Assembly: GCA_031256125.1 (NCBI GenBank)
Contig: JAIRRE010000311.1
Coordinates: 1-6,176, forward strand
Length of the DNA: 6,176 nt
From: Burkholderiaceae bacterium
Lineage (GTDB): Bacteria; Pseudomonadota; Gammaproteobacteria; Burkholderiales; Burkholderiaceae_C
Direction: 5' to 3'
In this document: positions 1 to 6,161 of the stretch, in pieces
Layout: each line of letters starts with the position of its first letter
Numbering within the stretch: position 1 is the stretch's first letter
Notes under the pieces: model-generated
The model's database searches: none
What the model was told of the DNA's origin: nothing
Seen by the model: the letters and a program-made list of their open reading frames with translations, nothing else
Translations under genes and position numbers: made by a program

Positions 1-1
1 A

Positions 2-1435
2 TGGGAACATTCCGCTTACCAAAGCAATAACCAGTTGGTGATCGAAATTCGCCAGCAGAAAATAAATTCCAACAAACTCACGCAAGGACCGGGTTACCAG
101 GGTGAGAAACTATCGCTCAATTTTCAGAATATCGACGTGCGATCGTTGCTGCAAGTCATTGCTGATTTTACAAACTTCAATATCGTCGTTTCCGATACGG
201 TACAGGGTAACTTGACTTTGCGGTTGAAAGATGTGCCGTGGGATCAGGCGCTGGACATTATCCTGCAAGCCAAATCGCTGGGTATGAAGCGCACTGGCAA
301 CGTGATTCAGATTGCCCCCAAAGATGAACTGGCTGCCAAGGAAAAAGCCGACCTGGCAGCGCAGCAGGAAATCAGTAACCTAGAGCCGCTGCGCACTGAA
401 AGCTTCCAGCTCAATTATGCCAAAGCCAATACCATTGCCACGCAATTGCGCAGTGCGACTGCGGGGGGATCAGGTGCCGGACAGAGTGGTAGCGGCCTAC
501 TTAGCGGCCGTGGTACTGTAATTGCCGAGCCACGTACTAATCAAATATTTGTTTCAGATACGCCTTCGCATTTGACGCAAATCGAAGAAATGATTAAAAA
601 GCTCGATGTGCCGGTACGCCAGGTTTTGATTGAAGCGCGTATTGTCGAGGCTTCCGACGATTGGGGCCGGGCGCTGGGAGTCAAGCTGGGCGGCGTGGAT
701 TTGCGCGCGCAGCAGGGCGGCACGCCCGGTTATGGCATAGGCGGCAATAGCCGGGTTGCTATCGGAGCCAATTATGCCGCCGTGCAGGGCAGTACCAACC
801 AGCCGGGCGGCAGCACCAGTAACACGACGTTTGTGAGTTTACCCGCCGCCACAACCGGGGCATTGGCCGGGGCGTCGTCGTCGTTTGCAATTTCGCTGTT
901 CAATTCGGTGGCCAACCGCTTTTTGAATCTGGAAATCGACGCATTGGAAGCTGATAACAAAGGCCGGGTGATTTCAAGCCCGCACGTCGTGACGGCCGAT
1001 CAGACCAAGGCAACGATTTCCCAGGGTACTGAAATACCCTACAATTCGGCAACCTCAAGTGGCGCCACGGCGGTATCGTTCCAGCAGGCGGTGCTGAGTC
1101 TGGAAGTCACGCCCCAGATTACGCCAGAGGGTAATGTCATTCTCGATTTGAACATCCATAAGGATACGCCCGATACCACGCTGGCGAGTAGCGCCGGTAT
1201 TCCTATCGACACCAATCAGGTACAGACGCAGGTACTGGTCGAAAACGGCGGCACGGTGGTTATAGGCGGTATTTATACGCTGAATCAAAGTGAGACGGTG
1301 CAAAAAGTCCCGTTATTGGGCGATATTCCTGTTCTAGGCAATCTGTTCAAAAATAACAGCCAATCCGTCACCAAGACGGAGATGCTGGTGTTCATCACGC
1401 CCAAGATTTTGACTGAAAAGGCAACGCTGCGATGA
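2..1435 (+). CDS. pilQ: Type IV pilus secretin PilQ, C-terminal part (5' end outside window)
   Basis: PilQ forms the multimeric outer-membrane channel through which the type IV pilus is extruded and retracted. The reading frame is open to the left edge (first codon TGG at 2), so this is a partial gene. 477 residues are visible, whereas whole PilQ proteins are usually about 700, and the missing part would hold the signal peptide and AMIN domains. Numbering from the first visible residue, the STN/N0 domain lies at about 36-105 (LSLNFQNIDVRSLLQVIADF region). A secretin N1 domain lies at about 133-205, with a Gly/Ser-rich loop at 152-168 inside it. The secretin barrel runs from about 206 to 470. 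The family signature VPLLGDIPVLGNLF is at 436-449 and is followed by the usual MLVFITPKIL end. The barrel region also carries a Gly/Ser/Thr/Ala-rich stretch at about 238-292. The gene ends in two in-frame TGA codons (1433-1438). No terminator follows it, so readthrough into the lipoprotein gene is possible. Identification is secure. Confidence 0.96.
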   Translation, partial: WEHSAYQSNNQLVIEIRQQKINSNKLTQGPGYQGEKLSLNFQNIDVRSLLQVIADFTNFNIVVSDTVQGNLTLRLKDVPWDQALDIILQAKSLGMKRTGNVIQIAPKDELAAKEKADLAAQQEISNLEPLRTESFQLNYAKANTIATQLRSATAGGSGAGQSGSGLLSGRGTVIAEPRTNQIFVSDTPSHLTQIEEMIKKLDVPVRQVLIEARIVEASDDWGRALGVKLGGVDLRAQQGGTPGYGIGGNSRVAIGANYAAVQGSTNQPGGSTSNTTFVSLPAATTGALAGASSSFAISLFNSVANRFLNLEIDALEADNKGRVISSPHVVTADQTKATISQGTEIPYNSATSSGATAVSFQQAVLSLEVTPQITPEGNVILDLNIHKDTPDTTLASSAGIPIDTNQVQTQVLVENGGTVVIGGIYTLNQSETVQKVPLLGDIPVLGNLFKNNSQSVTKTEMLVFITPKILTEKATLR

Positions 1436-1500
1436 TGATGGGTGGGGTTCGGATATTTAATTTATTAAAATGAGACATAAAATTTGGTATGAATTTGTTA

Positions 1501-1505
1501 AAAGG
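1501..1505 (+). promoter_or_regulatory. Possible ribosome binding site of the lipoprotein gene
   Basis: AAAGG ends 9 bases before the ATG at 1515. It is a weak Shine-Dalgarno match, but it is the best one near either candidate start. The upstream in-frame ATG at 1470 has only an AT-rich run before it, with the nearest G-rich sequence more than 20 bases away. This favours 1515 as the start. Confidence 0.35.
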
Positions 1506-1514
1506 CGATATGAA

Positions 1515-2831
1515 ATGTGTAGATCATTTTTGATAAAAATCGGCGGAGCGCTGGGTTTGTGCGCGGCCTTGCTTCTATCCGCGTGCGGCGGCGGCGGCGG
1601 TGCTTCGGGGACACCTTTGGTGCCGCCGACATCCAAGCTGCGCATGACACCCAATATATCAGGCATAGGCCTGCCGTCAGGCAATTATGCCGAGCCGACT
1701 AAAATTTCGGGCGGTCAGCCACCGTATTACATCGGATCCAATGTTCAAAATGTTAGCGCGCATCTGCTGGATGACGGGACGGTATATCTGTCGGCAGGTT
1801 GCTATGTTGCCCCCAGTAGTAGTGGAGGATCGGATAGCGGTAGCGGGGGATCGAGTAGCAGTACCGATAACACTATATGGGTTCAGGATTCTTCCTATAA
1901 TCAAACTACATTCTCGTTCCCGGCCAGTATATTGCCGCCTCCTGCTTCGCTGTATAGCTCCTTGGGGACGACAACGGCGATAACGCTGCCTCCAGGCCAA
2001 ATGCAAAATTTATCGTTGACTGGCGGAATGTCTCCGTATATGGCAAGCAGTAGCAACCCGACAGTCGCCAGTATCACGTCCCACGGAGGTTCCAGTTTTA
2101 CCATTACCGCCCTTGCGGTTGGCACGGCTACCATTGCAGCGCAGGATAGTTGTGGCATCCCCTATGCGCTTACCGTTACCGTTGCTACCACGTCAAGTGG
2201 CGGCGGTGGCGGTGGGACTGCGCCAACTACGCCGCTGAGCGTCATTCCAGCAACCATTAGCGGGTATGTTGGCAGTACGCAGACCGTCAGTATTTTGGGT
2301 GGTACACCGCCGTATAGCGCAATTTCCAGCAACACCAATGTGGCGACGGTTTCGGTTAGTGGTTCTTTGTTGATGGTTACGCTGGTTGGCGCCACGGATA
2401 GTGCAAGCTCTACTATCCTGGTTCAGGATGCCAGCGGTTCTACCGCGATCGTGACCGCCACGACCAGTCTGACCGATGTTGCGGCGATTCCGCCGGCCCA
2501 GACAGTACCGTCGCCGACGAATTCCACGAACACGGCGACGATCACGCTGGCAGGTTCTGGCACCGGTCCGTTCTATATTTACCCGGCCGTCAACGATCCC
2601 AACAGCGGTCTGCTTCTTCCCCCGATCAGTATTTCGCTCAACCCAGTGCCAGGGCCGCTAATCGCAGGGTCCACTGCTGCAGGATTCGCTGTATCGCTGG
2701 CAGTGCCATGCACCGTCAATACTTACACCATTCCTTTGACGGTAGTGGACACGAACAATACCTACTTCCAGGCGACGGCGACTGTGACTTTCAAGCCACT
2801 GAACCCTGTATCTTGTAGCTCAGGATTTTGA
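1515..2831 (+). CDS. Repeat-containing lipoprotein of unknown function, downstream of pilQ
   Basis: This encodes 438 residues and I do not recognise the family. The N-terminus is a clear lipoprotein signal peptide: Arg3 and Lys8, a hydrophobic core, and lipobox LLSAC with the lipidated Cys at 24. Five glycines follow, a spacer common in betaproteobacterial lipoproteins. No Asp follows the Cys, so outer-membrane sorting is expected. The mature part is rich in Ser, Thr, Gly, Val and Pro and looks all-beta. About four Ig-like or BIG2-like repeats can be seen (roughly 41-138, 145-225, 240-317 and 325-427). The first three share a Gly-Gly-x-x-Pro-Tyr turn followed by a Ser/Asn-rich strand, and then an Ala/Val-Gln-Asp motif. 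Low-complexity linkers lie at 101-116 (Ser/Gly) and 229-234 (Gly). Mature cysteines are at 96, 213, 399 and 434. An in-frame ATG at 1470 would add 15 residues, but it gives an unusually long signal peptide n-region and has no ribosome binding site. The position behind pilQ suggests, but does not prove, a type IV pilus or cell-envelope role. The terminator at 2852 ends this unit. Confidence 0.87.
   Translation: MCRSFLIKIGGALGLCAALLLSACGGGGGASGTPLVPPTSKLRMTPNISGIGLPSGNYAEPTKISGGQPPYYIGSNVQNVSAHLLDDGTVYLSAGCYVAPSSSGGSDSGSGGSSSSTDNTIWVQDSSYNQTTFSFPASILPPPASLYSSLGTTTAITLPPGQMQNLSLTGGMSPYMASSSNPTVASITSHGGSSFTITALAVGTATIAAQDSCGIPYALTVTVATTSSGGGGGGTAPTTPLSVIPATISGYVGSTQTVSILGGTPPYSAISSNTNVATVSVSGSLLMVTLVGATDSASSTILVQDASGSTAIVTATTSLTDVAAIPPAQTVPSPTNSTNTATITLAGSGTGPFYIYPAVNDPNSGLLLPPISISLNPVPGPLIAGSTAAGFAVSLAVPCTVNTYTIPLTVVDTNNTYFQATATVTFKPLNPVSCSSGF
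1587..1601 (+). repeat. GGC triplet run coding the post-lipobox polyglycine
   Basis: Four GGC codons and one GGT follow directly after the lipidated Cys codon (1584-1586). They encode five glycines that act as a flexible tether. The near-pure triplet run could change length by replication slippage without breaking the frame. Confidence 0.7.
1704..2597 (+). repeat. Four diverged Ig-like repeats in the lipoprotein (span of their core motifs)
   Basis: The repeat is seen at protein level. Core segments start at residues 64 (ISGGQPPYYIGSNVQNV, from 1704), 168 (LTGGMSPYMASSSNPTV, from 2016), 260 (ILGGTPPYSAISSNTNV, from 2292) and 345 (LAGSGTGPFYIYP, from 2547). Start-to-start distances are 104, 92 and 85 residues, close to the size of a bacterial Ig-like domain. 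The extra length of the first is explained by its Ser/Gly insert. Repeats 1 to 3 also share a later motif: WVQDSS, AAQDSC and LVQDAS. The fourth is the most diverged. DNA identity between copies is low, so this is an old duplication or shared fold rather than a recent tandem repeat. Confidence 0.55.
1815..1862 (+). repeat. Ser/Gly low-complexity stretch in the lipoprotein
   Basis: Sixteen codons encode almost only Ser and Gly, with one Asp (residues 101-116), using mixed AGT, AGC, TCG, GGA, GGT and GGG codons. The stretch interrupts the first Ig-like repeat before its final strand (WVQDSS). It is probably a flexible surface loop. Confidence 0.6.
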
Positions 2832-2851
2832 GTGTTTGCTGACTGATTTTC

Positions 2852-2885
2852 AACCGCGATGGGCTACCATCGCGGTTTTTCTTTT
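2852..2885 (+). terminator. Rho-independent terminator after the lipoprotein gene
   Basis: A perfect 11-bp stem pairs AACCGCGATGG (2852-2862) with CCATCGCGGTT (2867-2877) around a GCTA loop. It runs into five T, one C and four T (2876-2885). It begins 20 bases after the lipoprotein stop and ends 13 bases before the aroK ATG. It should end transcription arriving from pilQ and the lipoprotein gene. An alternative TTG start of aroK at 2836 would have to code through this hairpin, which argues against that start. Confidence 0.88.
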
Positions 2886-2898
2886 CACGCTTGACACC

Positions 2899-3456
2899 AT
2901 GCCTGAAGCGGTTTTCGTTCCCCGCCCTATCCTCGTCGGTATGCCCGGCGCGGGTAAATCCAGCGTGGCGCGGCAGTTGGGGCAACGGCTGCGCTTGCCT
3001 GTCGTGGATACGGACGCGGTTATCGAGGCGCGCATCGGTGTCAGTATTCGCAGCTTTTTCCAGTCCGAGGGGGAGGCGGCTTTCCGCGATCTGGAAGAGC
3101 AAGTCATCGCTGAACTGACCGGCGGCGAGCCGAAAGTCCTGGCAACCGGTGGCGGCGCGGTGTTGCGCCGGGCCAACCGGGCGCGTTTGCACGCGGGCGG
3201 CACAGTCATTTATTTACGCATCTTTCCAGAGCAGCTTTACCGGCGTTTGAATAAAGACACCAAGCGTCCGCTGTTGCAAGTGGCCGATCCGCTGGCGCGC
3301 TTGCAGGCGCTGTATGCCGAGCGCGATGCGCTCTACCGCGAGTGCGCGCATTTCGTGCTGGATGCGCATGGCGTGTCGCTGGGGATGCTGGTCAACAAGG
3401 TGGTGATGCAGTTGGATTTGATGCAGCTCAGCAGGCCCGGCGCGCGGGCGCCATGA
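2899..3456 (+). CDS. aroK: Shikimate kinase
   Basis: AroK is a cytoplasmic enzyme that phosphorylates the 3-hydroxyl of shikimate with ATP, the fifth step of the chorismate pathway. The 185 residues match the usual size of 170-190. Visible motifs are the Walker A loop GMPGAGKS (14-21), the shikimate- and magnesium-binding D37-T-D39, and FRDLE with Arg63 (62-66). Also present are the GGGAV loop (84-88), the lid motif KRPLL (122-126) and the ERDALY segment with Arg142. The ATG at 2899 places the Walker A loop at the usual distance from the N-terminus. The longer frame from TTG 2836 would run through the terminator hairpin. No good Shine-Dalgarno sequence precedes the ATG, and only 13 bases separate it from the terminator T-tract, so the source of its transcript is unclear. 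aroB follows after 36 bases in the same direction, as in many proteobacteria. Confidence 0.96.
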   Translation: MPEAVFVPRPILVGMPGAGKSSVARQLGQRLRLPVVDTDAVIEARIGVSIRSFFQSEGEAAFRDLEEQVIAELTGGEPKVLATGGGAVLRRANRARLHAGGTVIYLRIFPEQLYRRLNKDTKRPLLQVADPLARLQALYAERDALYRECAHFVLDAHGVSLGMLVNKVVMQLDLMQLSRPGARAP

Positions 3457-3462
3457 TGGCGC
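3448..3462 (+). other. Short inverted repeat over the aroK stop codon
   Basis: GCGCCAT and ATGGCGC flank a single central G, giving a 15-base near-palindrome around the aroK TGA (3454-3456). As RNA it could fold into a 5-bp GC-rich hairpin with an ATGAT loop. No T-run follows, so it is not an intrinsic terminator. It may be fortuitous in GC-rich sequence. Confidence 0.25.
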
Positions 3463-3492
3463 GGTGTTGGCCTGGCCTCTACACTTGACGCC

Positions 3493-4605
3493 ATGTCTTT
3501 TGCTTTAGCTCTTACCCGCGTTCCGATCCCGCTGGCCGAACGCGGCTATGACATTCTGATTGCGCCGGGGTTGCTGGATGATCCGGCTGCTTTCGCAGCG
3601 GTGCCGCCGGGCGGCACGGCGTTGATCGTCACCAATACCACTGTGGGGCCGCTGTATGCGGATCGCCTTGCGGCCACGCTGGCGCAGCGACACGCGCGGG
3701 TGCTGCGGCTGGAGTTGCCCGATGGCGAGCAGTTCAAGACCTGGCAGACGCTGAACACCATTTTTGACGCGCTGCTGACGCAGCAAGCCGACCGCCGCAC
3801 GGTGTTGTATGCGCTGGGCGGCGGCGTGGTGGGCGATATGACGGGCTTTGCCGCCGCTTGCTATATGCGCGGCGCGCCGTTCGTGCAAGTGCCCACGACG
3901 TTGCTGGCGCAGGTCGATTCGTCGGTGGGCGGCAAAACCGGCATCAACCATCCGCTGGGCAAAAACATGATTGGTGCGTTCTATCAGCCGTTGGCGGTGG
4001 CGTGCGATCTGGCGACGCTCAAAACGCTGCCGCCGCGCGAGTTGTCGGCGGGGCTGGCGGAGGTCATCAAATACGGGCCGATTGCGGACATGGCGTTTTT
4101 TGACTGGATCGAGCAACATGTCCAGGCGTTGCGCGCGTGCGATGTTGCCGCGCTGGCCCATGCGGTGCGGCGCAGTTGCGAAATCAAGGCTGCCGTGGTG
4201 GGGCAGGACGAGCGCGAATCGGGTCTGCGCGCCATCCTCAACTTCGGCCATACCTTCGGCCATGCCATCGAGGCGGGGCTGGGTTACGGCGCGTGGCTGC
4301 ACGGCGAGGCCGTGGCCGCGGGCATGGTGATGGCCGCCGAGTTGTCGCGCGCGCTGGGGCTGGTGGATGCGCCGTTCGTGGCGCGGCTGCGCGGCCTGAT
4401 TGCCCGCGCCGGTTTGCCCGTACAAGGGCCGGTGCTGGATGCGCAAGACAACGCCGGGCGTTACCTGGAACTGATGCGCATCGATAAAAAAGCCGTGCAG
4501 GGGGAAATCCGCTTCGTGCTCATCGACGGTCCGGGGCGCGCTACGGTGCGTGCCGTGCCGGATACCCAGGTGCGCGCGGTGATCGACCGTTGCTGCGCGG
4601 GATGA
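3493..4605 (+). CDS. aroB: 3-Dehydroquinate synthase
   Basis: AroB converts DAHP to 3-dehydroquinate, the second step of the shikimate pathway, using NAD and a divalent metal (zinc or cobalt) in the cytoplasm. The 370 residues are typical of the family (about 360). The N-terminal nucleotide-binding half carries LPDGEQFKT (75-83), [16 protein letters not shown] (107-122), [20 protein letters not shown] (133-152) and [11 protein letters not shown] (156-166). The C-terminal half carries the metal ligands Glu190 (in AEVIKYG), His253 (in [11 protein letters not shown]) and His270 (in [11 protein letters not shown]). Their spacing of 63 and 17 residues is the same as in E. coli AroB. The ATG at 3493 gives the normal N-terminus. 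No clear ribosome binding site precedes it, but the sequence before it resembles that before aroK. The gene is co-directional with aroK 36 bases upstream and abuts the methyltransferase gene. Confidence 0.98.
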   Translation: MSFALALTRVPIPLAERGYDILIAPGLLDDPAAFAAVPPGGTALIVTNTTVGPLYADRLAATLAQRHARVLRLELPDGEQFKTWQTLNTIFDALLTQQADRRTVLYALGGGVVGDMTGFAAACYMRGAPFVQVPTTLLAQVDSSVGGKTGINHPLGKNMIGAFYQPLAVACDLATLKTLPPRELSAGLAEVIKYGPIADMAFFDWIEQHVQALRACDVAALAHAVRRSCEIKAAVVGQDERESGLRAILNFGHTFGHAIEAGLGYGAWLHGEAVAAGMVMAAELSRALGLVDAPFVARLRGLIARAGLPVQGPVLDAQDNAGRYLELMRIDKKAVQGEIRFVLIDGPGRATVRAVPDTQVRAVIDRCCAG

Positions 4606-4610
4606 GCCGC

Positions 4611-4615
4611 AGGGA
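4611..4615 (+). promoter_or_regulatory. Likely ribosome binding site deciding the methyltransferase start
   Basis: AGGGA ends 7 bases before the ATG at 4623 and lies just past the aroB stop. The alternative ATG at 4602 overlaps that stop as ATGA, a classic coupling arrangement, but it has only CGGG directly in front of it. Either start makes translation depend on ribosomes ending aroB. Confidence 0.4.
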
Positions 4616-4622
4616 TCGGGAC

Positions 4623-5531
4623 ATGAGCGCGCGGCTCGCTCCAAACAAGGCGCCAGCGGCTGCCGCGTTGCCGCAAGACTTGGCATGGGCGGGCCAGTCG
4701 GTGGAGTTGCTCAAGGAACTGCATATCCTGACGCGCGAGGGGCGGCTCAATCAGGACTCGCGCCGCAAGCTCAAGCAGGTCGATCATCTGGTGCATTTCA
4801 TCGAACAATTGATTGCCGACATCCGGCCCTATGACGGCGCGCTCACGCTGGCCGACCACGGCGCGGGTAAATCCTATCTGGGCTTCGTCTTGCACGACCG
4901 GCTGTGGCCCGGTTCGGGCGATGGCGCGGGCGGCGTCATCTATGGCATTGAAACGCGGCCCGAACTGGTTACCCGCTCGCGCGACTTGGCTGCGCGGCTG
5001 GGCTTTGCGCACATGCGCTTTCTTAACATCGCCGCCGCTGACGCGGCGCAGGAGCAGGGTCTGCCCGCGCGCATTGATCTGGTCACCGCGCTGCACGCTT
5101 GCGATACCGCCACCGACGACGCCATCGCTTTTGGTCTGGCCAAGCAGGCGCAGGCGATGGCGCTGGTGCCGTGCTGTCAGGCCGAAGTGGCGGCCTGTCT
5201 GCGGCAATCAAAGGCGCTGCAACTGGCGCGCACGCCGCTGGCCGAACTTTGGCGCCACCCGCTGCACACGCGGGAAATCGGCAGCCAGCTCACCAATGTG
5301 TTGCGCTGTCTCTATCTCGAATCGCAGGGCTATCAAGTCACGGTGACGGAACTGGTGGGCTGGGAACACAGCCTGAAAAATGAACTCATCCTCGCGCGCC
5401 AGACGGGCCATTACAAACACACGGCAGGCGCGCGGCTGCGCGCGCTGCTGGCGCAATTCGGGCTGCAAGGACTGCTGCCGGTGCGGTATCCGCAGTTGCT
5501 CAAGGAGGGGGCGGTTGGTGTTGCGGGCTGA
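4623..5531 (+). CDS. Class I SAM-dependent methyltransferase (Methyltransf_32-like)
   Basis: The 302-residue protein is probably a cytoplasmic methyltransferase of unknown substrate. After a helical, charged N-terminal part (about 20-70) comes the Rossmann domain. Motif I, LADHGAGKSYLGF, is at 76-88 in the place of the usual D-x-G-x-G. The acidic residue expected to bind the SAM ribose is Glu110 in YGIE. ALHACDTATDD is at 156-166 and VPCC at 182-185. The HACD...PCC pair is typical of the Methyltransf_32 group and resembles motifs of the TRM13 tRNA methyltransferases, so an RNA substrate is a reasonable guess but unproven. The GAGKS string looks like a P-loop but lies in motif I. The start is uncertain: ATG 4623 has an AGGGA site 7 bases upstream, while ATG 4602 overlaps the aroB stop and would add 7 residues. 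Both imply cotranscription with aroB. The gene runs convergently into mog with 10 bases between stops. Confidence 0.86.
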   Translation: MSARLAPNKAPAAAALPQDLAWAGQSVELLKELHILTREGRLNQDSRRKLKQVDHLVHFIEQLIADIRPYDGALTLADHGAGKSYLGFVLHDRLWPGSGDGAGGVIYGIETRPELVTRSRDLAARLGFAHMRFLNIAAADAAQEQGLPARIDLVTALHACDTATDDAIAFGLAKQAQAMALVPCCQAEVAACLRQSKALQLARTPLAELWRHPLHTREIGSQLTNVLRCLYLESQGYQVTVTELVGWEHSLKNELILARQTGHYKHTAGARLRALLAQFGLQGLLPVRYPQLLKEGAVGVAG

Positions 5532-5541
5532 CGGTTTTTCG

Positions 5542-6147
5542 TTATGGCCGCGCCGATTTGGGCCGGAATGCCACGCAAACCTCCGGGCGGGTTTCGAGAT
5601 ACGGCCCGCCGATCAAGTCGATGCAATAAGGCACGGCGGTGAAGATGCCGGGAACGATGGCGCGGCCATCGGCATCTTTAAGCCCTTCCAGCGTTTCGGC
5701 GATGGCCTTGGGCTGGCCGGGCAGGTTGATGATGAGCGTTCGTGCGCGAATCACCGCCACTTGCCGCGAGAGGATGGCGGTGGGCACAAAGCGCAGGCTG
5801 ATTTGTCGCATCTGCTCGCCAAAACCGGGCAGTTCGCGCTCGGCCACGGCCAGCGTGGCCTCGGGCGTCACGTCGCGCGGCGCGGGGCCGGTGCCGCCGG
5901 TGGTCAGAATCAGCGCGCAGCCGGCGTCCACCAGTTCGATCAGCGTTTGGCTGATGATGGGGCGCTCGTCTGGAATCAGGCGCTCCTCGAACGCGATTGG
6001 GTTGATAAGCGCGCGCGCGAGCCAGTTGCGCAGCGCGGGCAGGCCCGCGTCGGCATACGCGCCGCGCGCCGCGCGGTCGCTGATAGAGACGATGCCGATG
6101 CGCGCCGGTACGGGGGCATCTTGGGGTGAGGAGGTGGAGAGAGTCAT
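5542..6147 (-). CDS. mog: Molybdopterin adenylyltransferase Mog
   Basis: Mog adenylates molybdopterin with ATP, producing the MPT-AMP from which molybdate is inserted to make molybdenum cofactor. The enzyme is cytoplasmic and trimeric in E. coli. The 201-residue product closely follows E. coli Mog (195 residues) along its whole length, as I remember that sequence. Shared segments include IGIVSISDRA (17-26), LIPDE with Asp60, LTTGGTGPAPRDVTP with Asp92 (81-95), PGFGEQMRQISL (107-118), VPTAILSRQV (121-130), NLPGQPK (141-147) and AFRPKSAR near the C-terminus. Asp60 and Asp92 match the two conserved active-site aspartates of E. coli MogA (Asp49 and Asp82). The N-terminus is about 10 residues longer than in E. 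coli and Ser/Pro-rich. The ATG at 6147 has a good ribosome binding site. The stop is TAA (5544-5542). No neighbour here concerns molybdenum, and its promoter lies beyond the right edge. Confidence 0.97.
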   Translation of the reverse strand: MTLSTSSPQDAPVPARIGIVSISDRAARGAYADAGLPALRNWLARALINPIAFEERLIPDERPIISQTLIELVDAGCALILTTGGTGPAPRDVTPEATLAVAERELPGFGEQMRQISLRFVPTAILSRQVAVIRARTLIINLPGQPKAIAETLEGLKDADGRAIVPGIFTAVPYCIDLIGGPYLETRPEVCVAFRPKSARP

Positions 6148-6156
6148 GGGGCGTTA

Positions 6157-6161
6157 TCCTT
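6157..6161 (-). promoter_or_regulatory. Ribosome binding site of mog
   Basis: On the minus strand AAGGA ends 9 bases before the mog ATG at 6147. This is a good Shine-Dalgarno match at acceptable spacing and supports the chosen start. The remaining 15 bases to the window edge are too few to judge a promoter. Confidence 0.6.

Noticed and set aside
1470..1514. Upstream ATG start for the lipoprotein
   Set aside because: It has no ribosome binding site and would give an abnormally long n-region; the start at 1515 gives a normal signal peptide with Cys at 24.
2836..2898. TTG-initiated N-terminal extension of aroK
   Set aside because: The 21 added codons would translate the terminator hairpin and T-tract, and shikimate kinases do not have such an extension.
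2891..2919. TTGACA at 2891 as a -35 promoter box
   Set aside because: At 17 bases spacing the following hexamer is TTCGTT, not TATAAT-like, and it would start transcription inside aroK.
3505..4686. 393-codon open frame on the minus strand opposite aroB
   Set aside because: It is antisense to a certain aroB, rich in Arg, His and Gln as expected of a GC-rich shadow frame, and shows no motif.
4854..4875. GAGKS in the methyltransferase as a Walker A nucleotide-binding loop
   Set aside because: It lies at SAM motif I, after a hydrophobic strand and Asp, and there is no Walker B or other NTPase motif.
4461..5207. 248-codon minus-strand open frame opposite the methyltransferase
   Set aside because: It is a shadow of a gene with clear SAM-binding motifs, and its translation has low complexity and no recognisable domain.
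5380..6129. 249-codon plus-strand open frame opposite mog
   Set aside because: Mog is unmistakable on the other strand, and this frame begins inside the methyltransferase and has no domain features.
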